Notes under the pieces: generated by a model | Seen by the model: only the letters and a program-made list of their open reading frames with translations | The model's database searches: none | Told to the model about the DNA's origin: nothing | In this document: one piece after another, positions 1-12,800 of the stretch | How positions within the stretch are numbered: the first letter of the stretch is position 1 | How the letters are laid out: every line of letters begins with the position of its first letter | Program-made: the position numbers and the translations under genes | Source: Talpa occidentalis | Taxonomy: Eukaryota > Chordata > Mammalia > Eulipotyphla > Talpidae | Direction of reading: 5' to 3' | Assembly (NCBI RefSeq): GCF_014898055.3 | Contig: NW_023601433.1 | Location: 71,283,683 to 71,347,682 of the forward strand | DNA length: 64,000 bases

Positions 1-643
1 AAAGTTCTACAGCACTCAAGGAAATCACCCCAGGGACTCAGAATGAAAAGCCTTACGCGTAATCCATACCTGCCTCCTACATGATAATATACACATCAGT
101 ATTTATCCATGCACTTTCACTCTAAAACCTGAATTTTATAGAAAGTCTAAAAGATCCAGAAGCAAAGAAGATGCACTCAATTTCTTAAGGCCCACACTGA
201 GGGATCAAGAGGCTGATACTTTCATAGTTACTCCAAGTCAAACTAATAAATATTCCAAAGGACCCTGATTGGCCCCAATTATATACCAGGAACTTTCTAG
301 GTGGTGGCCCAGCAGAATGCCAGGTGCCTGTGAGCTCCAGCTCCTGCAGTTTCATGAATGTGAACACTGGTGAACTGAACAGAGGCCAACTGCGCCAAAA
401 ATCAACCCCTGGACTTCAAAAAGTCAATTTTCAGTCGTCTGCTGTTCTATCCTTCCCCTAACTCCTAGGTGCAAATCCTTCATCTGCAAGTATTCAGGGA
501 CTCTGAGCCTTTTTCGAGCAGATGGGTATCGGACTCGCTAGCTCTTCAGCAGCATCTCTGGGCCCATCTGAACCCCCAGGAGACAGTTGGGCCCTTAGAT
601 TTTGGGTTCTGGCTCACTGGACCTGACGTGGCTCGTGGATTAC
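1..643. other. COG2 intron 17, partial; no feature recognised
   Basis: This is intronic sequence between exon 17 and the off-window last exon. I saw no exon, known repeat or RNA gene in it. Confidence 0.6.
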
Positions 644-827
644 CTGCAATCCCAAGTACTCCACATCTAAGGCCAACTGTAGCCTGATTTTGTCGTCGTC
701 ACTCATGCCGCCGCCACTGGAACACACCGGGTTGGTGGGCGTGGTTTTCCTGGCTTGTTTCAGCCTTTTCAGGCTCTCTTCCATCTTCCTCACAGAGTTC
801 AGAACATCTGACACAGTTTCATAGTAC
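644..827 (-). CDS. COG2: COG2 exon 17
   Basis: 184 bases: one base plus 61 codons, from YYETVSDVLNSVRKMEESLK through GGGMSDDDKIRLQLALDVEY to LGLQ. The donor is CAG|GTAATC. The terminal exon was sought in 1-643 and not found, so it must lie left of the window. Confidence 0.95.
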
Positions 828-3800
828 CTTGAACACAAGACACGCTTGCTGGTGAGAGACAGACATGTTTGTGTCTAACACCAAATAAGCTAGCTGGCTT
901 TGTGGGCGAAAAAAGAAATTTTTAGAACATAATTCATTTCCAACAAGCATTAGCTATGATAGTTAATGTTTCTTAAGACTGAAAGAAAAAAGGACCTTGA
1001 CTCCCTAGCGCTGCGTTTACTCAGAACTTAAGAAATATACACAATTTTGTTTAAAGCTTTACTACTGAACAGTAAGAGAAAACCACAGGTCAAACTATCT
1101 TTTCTCCATAAAAGAGGGGAGAACTGTAGCTCATTCCCCAAATGCAAGTAACAAGTTTATTCACAACCCATTTTTTTGAAAGAGGAAAAGAATTTCAAAT
1201 TTTTAAGTAAAATTGCCTTCATAATATTCCCAATACAATTTCCAAATTATAATTGAGTTGTATTTCAAAACTATGTTTACAAGCTGGTTACTTGGCATTT
1301 GGAACACATTTTCCCACAAAAACAATAAAAACAATCATGGTTATGTTCTAAACTTACAAGTACCTCTTAAACTTTTAAGTAATTGAAATAAATACAATAC
1401 TCTTGCAAAATTAATAATTAAATTAAATTCAACAATGAAATTGTTTTAGTATTGCTGTAAATTAAATTTAACAAAACTCAATAATAAACTGAATAATACA
1501 GTTTCTAATGTAACTCACTGCTGGCATTTGGGGAAAAGTAGCTTGAATTAGAAATAAGAGGCAATCAACCAGGTGATTCTGAGACCTCCTCCTACTTCAT
1601 AGATTTTAAACACTGATCCTTAATCAGTTGCAATTACTTCAAAATGTATGTTTTTTCTTCCTTGATTACAATGTAAGTTCTTTAATTATCTGCCATGATT
1701 TTAGCCATTTTGGAGTGACAGCTGAGGAAAGAAAGCATCTTCAATGAATAAACTGCTTGAACTCATAGAATGATGTCAGTATGAAGGGGCACTAAGGACA
1801 GGAAAGGTGGGTGTGCCCAGGGGAGCATGGAATGTGTCTGGACCCTTGAAAGGTGTATGAGCTGGGAGATGCCAGGGACTATGTGAACACTGGCAAGCTT
1901 GGCCCCAGTCAGGCCGAGGCAGGTGACCCAAAGAGCTTCAGATGGGGAGATCCAAGCGGGCATGGCTCAAACGATGCAGATGAGAAGAGTGCCAAGTCCC
2001 TGACTTGCACAACAGAGCAATTTTTACCTTACTACCTTATCTACAAGTAACCTGGGAGGGCCTCAGTGATCTCCGACTCACAGCTTTTCTAAGAGTTTAC
2101 TTTTAAATTACTTACTTGTGAGTACTCTCAGAGAGAGCACCTTCTAACCACTGTTGAATTATTGCTTGTTTGAGTTTATCCTTGTGCCCACTCTGGAGCT
2201 GGTAAAAGGGCTTCAGAGCGCTGTCCACATAAGAAGAAGCGGCAGTTGGCACCTCCTAGAATAAGGGGTTAAAGGCGCATAAAAAATAAACAATACATTA
2301 TTCAACGCTTCAGTTCAAAAGGATACTACTAAGTACCAGTTTTGAGATGTGTGCAAATTCCATCCCACCACAGACGTAACACTAACGTTGTCTACAGAGA
2401 AATACTCGAGTATCAGAAGGGAGCTAAAGAGTAAGCAAGGGAGGATGATGCCGAGAGCCCAACTGGATTCAGAGCTGAGCTGGCCACCAATAGCCCAGTT
2501 CCCCAGGTTGCTGCTTCCCAGACCTATGTCTGTCTCTTGATCTACTTCCCTCTTTGGCTTTCCTAATATCTATTTTCCCACTTTAAAATTATTTTCCAGG
2601 AATGGCACTGACCTTATTGGTTCTTCGGTAAAGCCGGGGCACCTCCAGAGCACCTTTCAGGTAACTGAAGCAAGATTCACTCAAGTCTTGAATGATCCTT
2701 TTACTCAAGGGAGGGACGCAGGCTGACAGAGACCTCTGGGAGTCCTCCAGGGCTGCTGTTCAGGCATAAAGATTGTGTTTAATTGCTCTATTCAGGCCCA
2801 GATTTAAATTTAATTTTAAATACTACCACAGCATTTAGAGAATGTACTACAGTAAATCAAATCAAATTTTTAGAATTGTACAAAATATTTCATTTAGGGA
2901 AGTTACAATCACAGAACAGGACAGAGAAACAACCAAGAGGATTTACAACTTGAGAAGAAAATGGTATTGTAAATATAGCTTATGGTCTCTAAAATCTTCT
3001 TTTAAATTATTTTTTATTCAAAGATTTGCTGAGTCTAAAGATTCATTTTTACCTGAGATGGAAGAAAAATTCGTAAAGCCAATCATTTCAAGTTTTGGCT
3101 TGATTGTTTCCAAGAGTTCTGGAAGCTGAAATAAATATATACTTTATATATTCAGTTACTGCTTATAAATCAAAGGAAGAAGCAATTCTATTTATACCTA
3201 CAGACTCTAGGACACTATTAAAGTCCGAAACTAGGGACTTTCAGTAATTTTCATAAGAAAGCTAAATTTTTAATTAACTATCTCTCTCCAGAACCCCAAC
3301 AACAGGGAAGCAGCACAGTTGCAAGACCTGCAGAAGGCAGCAAGTGTTCAAACACAAATTCATTTCTGCAAAGTTCTCTTAAAGGTAAAAGTAAAACCAT
3401 GGGACCTATACAGAGAAAGCAGGAAGAAGTTTGAACAGTTCAGCACTGTCAAAGTACTGCTGAAGATTAAAGGTTACCAAGCAATATTTGGGTAGGTTAC
3501 TTAGAAATAATTAAGATCCAATACACTAAAAGTTATGCCTGCACAGAGTTTAGTGAAATAAGTGGAGCATGGCTTGCTCTGATCTTGTAACATCACCCCT
3601 GGAAAGAAAGTGGAGGCGCCAGGCTAACACAGTACTAGGCTAGCAGGGTAAACAGAGAGGAAGAGAGCATGTCAGTCAGAGAAAGTTGGAGAAACACCTG
3701 AAAGGGGGATGAACAAGATGTTCTCTCTTGCATTACCCTGGGTAATGCAATCCTAAGGCCCCGTGGGATTGAATGATGTCACGTCTTTTCCCGTACAACT

Positions 3801-6800
3801 TTGTGAAAACTTGGAATTGGATTTGGAATTCTTCTGGGACACAGGCTTACCTGCTCCTGCAGCTTGTCCAGATCTGCGATGACATGCACAAGCTGAGTGC
3901 TGGAAATGGAAACTACAGGCTTCGGTTCCGAAGGGCCATTTCCTTGGTCTTCGCTATTTCCTTGGACAACAGAAGGATCTTTGCTACCAGTTACCAAAGA
4001 CTTTTTAATATCCTTGGCATTTTCATTCACAATGGGCCTGAGTAAAAGCTGAAAAAGGATTTCAATCATTAATACTTTTCCATGAGAAGATACATCAACA
4101 TCTATGTATGTGGGTCAACTCACCACAAAAACGGTATCTATAAGTACTCAGTAAATTTACCAAAATGGAAACACCATGACTCTCTAGAAATGAGGACAAA
4201 CTACAACCCCTTAGACATTTACCTTTTGTGAATTGGATCTAATTTCTGGTGATACAAAGAGTAAAATAAATCAGAGGGAAAAATGATTTCTGGAACACCA
4301 CAGTTGTTTAAAATTAATCTACTATATTAGGTAAATAATTTACTGAATCTAGTTAATAAATTTTTTATGATAATAAATAAGGGTTAAAAAATTAAAAACC
4401 AGACTTACTGTGCTTCAAATAGTACAAACAACAAAAATGCTCTTTGTATAACATATCGTTACAAGGGAAAAACCAAAAAGTATTACGCTGGCATCAAGGA
4501 AAGTGGAATAATGAACATTCAAGGCAAAATGATTTCATGAAGACATTAGAGGAGTAATTTCTGGATAGTAAGAAAGCAAACTTAGCAGGTGCAGACCTAA
4601 CTGAAGAATTGTACCAACCCCACTGGGTCCAGGAATCACACAGCAGTCTTCAGACCTGGCTTGATGGACCCAGCTGCTAAGACCCTTCTGACAAGAGAGA
4701 TGGCAAAAAGGAAGGAGAGAAAGAACTTGCATCTAGCTTGCCAGGTACTTTAGTCAACAGTTTGTTGGTCAACAAATCTGTTACTCTTTGTGACAACCAT
4801 ATACATAAACACTCTTTCCCTATTTTATAGATGAAGAATCTAATGGTCATAGAGCTAATTTCCCTAAGGTCACGAGACTAAAAAGTGAGTGGCAAAGCCA
4901 AGGTTTGATTTCATCTGGATTTCGACTGTACTCTTTCCATTAAAACACTGCAAGAAGACATTCCCCTCCTATTCCAGTTACCAAAGATTGTATTCTTTTC
5001 AGTGAAAAATGGTATCTTCTTCGTGTATCTTTCCGCATAACTTACACCCATCTGTCTTTTCATACTCATTGAGCTAACCGGGTGCACGTCTGTCACTTGA
5101 GATGTTCACAGAGGCAGGGCCTATCTGAGACTGACACGCTGGGTCAGGGACAGGCAGAGGCTGGTGGACTGATGCTTCTGTGGCTTTATGCGTAATTTCT
5201 AATAAATCAACATAGTTACTTTGACTTTTAGTATACTCAACTTCTTAGAAAGGGAAAAGATAGCCTGAAGTGAAGGAAAGGTTATTTTTACTATCTTTAA
5301 ATCTCAATGAACATATTTCTTAACCTTTCAAATAAACCTATTAAAGTATGTATATTTTTATTTTTTTTAAAGACATTCTACTTATTTATTTATTTATTTA
5401 TTTATTTTTTTATTTATGCAATCACTGGGTACAGTCAGAAGTGAGGGAGGGTAAAAGAATTTACCAGAGCCAGAGCAGGGAACAGAGCTGGCAGAGTGAC
5501 AAAAAACACTGCTGAGGGGAGCAGCGGGCGCAGCAGGAGAGGTCTGTCGCACCATGTGGGACCCTTGCGGGCGGCCGGGGATCAAACTGGTGCTGCAGAG
5601 GCTGCGGGCAGCTTCGCAGCCCAGCACTCAACCACTTCGCCACCAGGGGAGGCCCCATATTTTTATTTCTAATGATTTTCATGAAAATGAACATCTTTGT
5701 TTTGATTTGGAGACATCTCAAAGATTCTGTTTTGCGAAGGAAAAATGAGCACATTATAAGTCTGTGCTTTCTGACAAGACAAAGAAGGAATATGAGGTAA
5801 CATAAACCCTAAAGGCAACACTTACAGCAAGAGTAAAAAGGAAACTCAGAAACCGAGATGGCTACACACTTGAGAAGTTCCTATAGTCTCCCCCCAATCA
5901 CTCTCTCATGACAAGATGGCCTTTAAAAATATTAGTGCATTGGTGTGATGTCTCACTTCTCTGTGTCTTTGACTGCAGATGAGCTACACGTCCAGCCCTC
6001 ACCTCATTGACAAACACAGAGTACCGAGACAAAATCTGCAGTGTGAGTCTCCAGAGACGATGAACCAGCAGTGGCAAGAACATCTCATCTGACCAACACC
6101 TCTGGAGGCTGCTCCATGTTCTATGAGAAGCCAAAAGGCAGTAGGAACTTCCAGCTAGCAAAAAAAAAAAAAACATACATTTAAGGGATCTCATTCAATT
6201 AAGAGCTAAAATCTAGCATTTTCATTGTATAATTCAAGAAAGAATGAAGAAAGTGGTATTCTAAAAAACACTTTACAGTCAGCAAAACTGCTAGGGGAGG
6301 GAACAAGAGGACCACGTGGCCACTATCTGTGTCACTACATCTTTCACAGCAATGCATTTCTAATTCGATGATTCCATCTCCCAGGTTTTCGATAAAAAAT
6401 AAATATATGCAACATGCAGGAATAATTTATTTGTTGGTACTTTATTCTAAGTCAACACACACGAACTGGAGTGGCAGTCAACTGAAAGGGTTTAAATTTT
6501 ACATTTAAACAGGAATTAGTCCTGTTTCGTTGGCCTACTCTTCTATACCATTACCTGAATATACCATGTATATACAGGAAGTCAATTACATATGACAATT
6601 TTGGCAAAGACAGATGAAAACTAACTTCAAGGCTAAATTAGTTCAGTCTGACTTAGTTGCACAGAAGGGAACAGGAATTTACATTCCCTACAGACCACAT
6701 GGCTATACCAACAGCCATGCATTACCTTAGCCACTCAAAAGCATCACATGATCTGTATTAATTAATGAGGCTGTAAGGAAAGCAAACATAGCTGGAAGCC

Positions 6801-9800
6801 TGACTACTGATGACCGTCACCGCCCAGTGTCACAGGACAGGAACCCAGGGCCTTGGAGGCCTAGGATATGAGCCCCAGTCACAAGGCGCCCCTGGGAAGG
6901 AAGGGCCAACCTGATCCTGGACCCCAGCCTGAGAGAAATGCAGAATGTAGTCAGTTTGCTATAAAATGGGCTGATTATGTAAGCACACCCTTAACACGTT
7001 ATGAAAATGAGGTCAACTGCCTGTATCATTTAAGCATCCTTTTAATTATCTCTATAAAGCAAGAAGTTATATAAGCCAAAAAAAAAAAAAAGTCTGACTA
7101 CTTTTTGCCTGTTAAAAAAAGTTGAATTAAGTTTTAAGGTCTAACTTACTATACTAGAGGAAAAGGTGAACGAACCCTCAGGATAATGCCTCAAGTGCCT
7201 CAGTGAGCTTAATCAACTTATTAAGTGGCATCCTATCACTTTAAGAAAGTTACCTGGAGCATCTTCCAGTACATCTGTAAGTGCTGCTTCTAAGGATCCC
7301 GCTATTTCTCTAAATCTGAGATAAAAACAAGAGCACAAATTAGTGTGACAACTGTTAGATGACTTTCCATATCCACTGTCTTTTCTTCCTCAGTAACAGC
7401 AACTTCTTCCACTGGCTTGCTGGTAAGTCCAATCTTAAAGATACCCAACCTGCCTCAGAATACTTGTTCTCCCATATTTTTTGTTACTGAGCAAGGAATC
7501 AACTTATCTTGATTAAGCCACTCTTGGGCAGGTTTTCTCTGCTGTTTGCAGCTAATCAGAATCACAATTAACTGCAAATTTTTCTAACTAAACAGAGTGT
7601 CCATTTAAGCCTCCATTAAGAAGTCATTTTTTTCCAAATTCTCAGTTAAAGAAACAGATTATGGAAGGGGCTGGAGGAAATGCGTGTGAAACAGGTAAAG
7701 GGGATCAACTGTCAAAAACAAAATGTTGTTTTCACAAGTCCACCTGGCTATAATCATGTCATTCCTTCAAGGCCATAAGACAGTGGTCTGCCCAATCCAC
7801 TGTGACAGCACTGTCACAGGTAAGTGACCCCAAACTAAGAAATGGGAAAGTTGTATTCTGTATCTGTTTGCAGCATTTGGCATTCTAGAAAGAGTGCAAT
7901 TAGAGAAGCCCCACCCTGTAAGGAAAAACATGTTACACATGAGCAAAATCAACAGATGTGGGACACATCCATTGTTTGAGGCAGGTGAGAAGATTGGGCA
8001 AATGGAAAGAAAGAGCACTATATAATTTTGTTTCATGATGAATGAGGAAATAACAAATAGTTGAATTAATCTGGGTATGGAGTCCAGCTCATTCTGTCTA
8101 GAGTTCTGAGCTAACTGCCAAATAATAAAACATTATCTTTTTGTTGTACAAACCGTATCTTTGGCAATCACGACACTTCTTGTACATTCCTACATTAAAT
8201 CTTGTTTCCCAAAGACTTTAACATGATCACAAAGAAGGGGCTAATGGCAGTGACATTTATGACTGATATTCAAATTCTGTAAGGGTGCAAGTGAATAAAT
8301 TACTGACCTTATTTGGAAATAAACAGGCAAGTTCCACTTATTATTGAAGCTGTGATAGGCAGGATGTGCTCTTAACCTTTTTACACTGGCCTGAGATCCA
8401 CACTGCCGTTCAAATGTTCTTACAAAATCCATACTTATTGTATATTTCTAAAATAAGAGCAAACAGATGGAATTTTCATTGAAAGCAAACTAACCAGAAT
8501 TAGGAACATATACTGAAAACTAACATCAAGATGAAGGAGGTTAATATTGAGAAATACTAGTTTCTAGAGCTGAAGGGAACTTATGGGATCTTCCTTCCCA
8601 GCTTCCCACTTAAAGATCAAGTAATGCCCAAAGTGTTTCTGTACATGCTCAAGGTCTTAAAGCTAAGCCCAGCAGGAAACTCAGGTAAACCAGTCCAGAG
8701 CTCTTCAGATGGCGGCTCTCACATTCCAGGGTACCCTGAGCCCATCAACTGAAGTTGACAGATTAAGACTGTAGCAAAATTTTCATTGCCTCTCCAAAAG
8801 AAGGAGAATATTTTAAAGAGGAAAAGGAAAGAATCAAACCACATGAGTTATTTGATGAGACAGCAGGAAATCTGACAGGGACTCTAACACCACCATTAAG
8901 AACAGCAGCTAATACAGGCCTCCCCAGTGGCGCAGCGGTTGAGCACTGGGTTGCAAAGCTGCCCGCAGCCTCGCAGCGCCGGACGCCGGGTGAGGGTCCC
9001 ACATGGCGCGCAGACCTCTCCTGCAGCCCGCTGCTCCCCTCAGCAGTGTATTTCGTCAATCTGCCTGTTCTGCTCCCACTCTGGCTCTGGTGAATTCTCT
9101 CACCCTCCCACGCTTCTGACTGTACCCAGTGCTTGTATAAATAAATAAATAAATAAATCTTTAAAAAAAATTAAAAAAAAAAAAAAGAACAGCAGCTAAT
9201 ATTATTTAACAATGTGTTTGACACTGTATTACTGGGTTATCAGAAAAGTCATGATGTATTTTTTCTTTGAAACATAGAAAAAATGTGATTTAACTCCCAA
9301 GACTATCTTACCAGGCACTACTATTTATTATCATCCCTTATTTTGTAGACCACATTTCCTCTTCTGTTTAGGCTCAGAAAGAACTGGCCCAAAAGACAAA
9401 GCCAGGAACAGAGCAAACAGAACCCTGGCCAACTGGGAGAGCAAAAGCACAGCTATTGGGAGATGCATGTCCACAGCCCTCTTGTCGTGAAATGCGGGGC
9501 TCGAGGACAAACACTGCTGGCTTTTCCAGATACTTGTTTATGAGGGGTTCAATTCTGGGTCACCAAACTATTCATTTGATTATGCTCATGTCTGTGCTTA
9601 GACAGGAATTTTAGGGCAGGAGAAAACTACAGGTTTTAAACTGTTTTCAAATGGTTTTGAGCAATGATTATGGAATCCCAAGTATTGTCCAGCTTAAAGC
9701 AGAAAGCATTTCTTGAAAGAAATTAATAGATACCTTATAGAAACTATCACATGATCATTTAAGCATTGGTTTCAAAATCTATCATCAAATTGTGGATTCA

Positions 9801-12800
9801 CATTTGACTTATCAACCACAATATCTTTTAAATAACATGACTTTGTTTTCTTAAAAAGTAAACATGTTATAGGGCAACCCCAATATAAAACGGGTTGCCT
9901 GACTGTGAGTCCTCACCTGCGCGCTTAAAAGGGACTTACGCTGCAGGCACACACTAAAGGTTAACAATGGTTTATTTACAAGGGAAAGGGAAATGAGGAA
10001 ATTTACAACTTAGGGAAAAAAAAGGGACATAAATTCCTAAATGCGTCCTACCTGTTCCACCGACCTGGAATCCCAAATGACCTGCTGAGACCAAACCTGC
10101 CTGGCCAAGAGCATGAGCCAAGAGAGTGAGACCCCACTAACATGGCCAGTTTTATTTACAAACAGAGAAAATGGCTGCTTAACTCCGCCCTTATGTCCTC
10201 GCAACTTCCCTTTGGGGATCATGGGATTTGTAGTTCCCAGTGTCTTGAGGGAGTGGAGGTGGCATCCACAAAGCCTGAATGGAATTAGCTCAGGACATCC
10301 TTTCCCCCTAACAAACATAAGGTCTCCTTGTCTTTTAAATTACATAGGACACTTACAGACCACATTTTAAAATATAACCAATACTTTTTGTTTTACTTCA
10401 AAATTATTCAGCAGAACAAATTTAATTTTTCATAGATAATAACCTCAAAGAGAGAGGTTTCTTCCCCTAAAGTTAGAAAATATAGTATCTTTTTATAATA
10501 GTTATAAAATAACTTAGAATAAATAAAGTTAGAAAATAACACATGTATTTAGTTGCAATTACATCTTGACTGAATTATACTTTACATTTTAAATTAAAAT
10601 ATTATTTCAACAAGGTACCAGAAGCTAAAAATTGGATAAAATTATGTGTGTATTTCAAGGTAAATGTTCACTCAGCAACTCAGATATTTATTTTTAAAAA
10701 ACCAGTCTTTACAAAAAGACTGTGCAGAAGACAACATGACTATTTTATACCCTCAGGTTAACTGCTTCAAGAATCAAAACAATGGAGGAAAAGGTACCTG
10801 GTGAAATGCATCTGGATTTCCAGGATTAAAAAGTGAGGGCAATTTTTCTTCTAATCCTCGTACTATTTCTGGCCACACAGAATTCACCAAAAAATCATAT
10901 CCAGGAACAATGTTGCCTTTTTCACTGTAAGATAAGAACAAAATTTCAGTTAAATACACTATAATCTATTTTACGAAGACCAAAATCCACTGTGGTACTT
11001 TTAGTAAAAGTTCCTGAGCCTAAAACTTGTTCAGTTTTCTCTAAAAAACTGTATTTGTCAATTAGTTTGTTTCCAGATCCAGATTTCTATTTCACTTATT
11101 GATCTAAGTCTCATCTTGAACCTGACCTATATCTTTTGTGCTCTCTCCTATATCTATGACATAATGGAGAAGCTGGTGTCAAGGATAAAGCAAACCTACT
11201 ATAGCAAATTGCCTTGGTAAAATTTTCTCCCACATAAAATAGACTACCGTATTTACACTGTGTTAAAAACAAAAAAAAGCAGCCTAAATCCATAAGGAAG
11301 GGAATCTTTGCATTCAACTTTAACACAAGCAAACCCTAAAAAGCATTTTAAATTATTCCAATTTACCAAATATTATGTGATAAAGCTGTCTCTAAGATTA
11401 TCTTCAGTTCTAAAGTTCTACAACTTTTCATATAAAATCTTGATCACAAAACTTATTACAAAAAAAACCTGATAGCGGTCTCCCTTGTGGTGTAAGGGGT
11501 TAAGACGCAACCTATGAAGCTATTTGCAGCCACTGCAGCACGAGTTCGATCCCGGGCCAGGGAGCTACCCACATGGTGCAGCAGACCTCTCCTGCCTCGC
11601 CCGCTGCTCCCCTCAGCAGTGTATTTCAGTCAGTCTGCCTGTTCTGTTCCCTGCTCTGTCTCTGGTGAATCCTCTCATCCCCCCACACTTCTGGCCTGTA
11701 CCCCAGTTGTTTTATGAATAAACAAACAAATAAATAAAACCTGATAATGTTTGTGTGTGTGTGTGTTTGATTTTACATTTTTAGCATTCTTCTAATTCAT
11801 AACTCAGAAGAGAGGCAGCATCGACTCAAAAGCATTCAACAAAGGGCCAGAGAACCTGAGTTCAAATTGAAGGTCATATAAGTTCTCTGTGTTTTGGTTT
11901 CTCTATCTTTAAAATGGGAGTGGTAATAACATCTGCCTCATAAGATCATTATAAGGATTAATATTTGTACAGCAATTAGGGTAATTCTTTACATTTACCA
12001 TGTAGTATAGACGCTAAATATATTAGTACAGTATAGCATTTAGATAATATTTAGGACAGTGTAATACATTTAATAAGTGTTGTTTTATACAAGTAAACAA
12101 ATAAATGAGGTAGTTTCTCTATCTTGAACTTAAACATGGAAATATCTTCTAGGCAAACACCATCTCACTGCGCCACCCACATTAATGCCATATATTGAGT
12201 AACATGCCATATTTTATGGTAACTTTCCTCAAGAATAGTCAACAATTCAATATATGGCTTTATTTCAGCAAAACTGGGAGTTTTATAGATAAGTTGGCAT
12301 ATCAAATTGGGACATCATTCTATCAGGTATGCAAAATAAACAGCAAACAATTTTCTTACTTTTCTTGTTTAGCAAAAAATATCAATATAGGTCATCAAGA
12401 ACTTTATACTTTACTGTCCAGAGAGAACTACTGTTACAGGAACGCAGGCGCCTCGGTGGCAGAAGCCGCAGCAGTGGTGCTCTCCCGCCCTGCCCTGCTG
12501 CTCCACCACAGGTTAGTTGTGGCATTGCTCCTCAGTGCCCAGTAATCTCCCTTTGACTTCCTGGATCATGGAGTGAGCCAATCAGGTGTCAACAATGAAC
12601 TGATTGGTGCTAAATGGTCCAATCAGCCACAAGATTAAAAAATGGTCCAATTAGACCTGTGGGTGAAACACCCTGAAAGAGGACATAAGCCAGGGTTAGA
12701 GGAAGCTGAAAGAAGCATCATCCAGCAGCCAACCTCTGAGGAGGGAAGAGAAGCCAAAGACCTCTGTCAGAGACTGGGCCTCCAGTCCTGTCTCTGCAAT

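Noticed and set aside
1..643. Terminal COG2 exon (LGLQASDIKSFSALAEL-like segment)
   Set aside because: I looked on the minus strand for any such reading and found none, so I place it outside the window.
8915..9184. SINE heads with A- and B-box-like sequences as tRNA genes
   Set aside because: They lack a foldable anticodon arm and acceptor stem, and are followed by the SINE body and A-rich tail.
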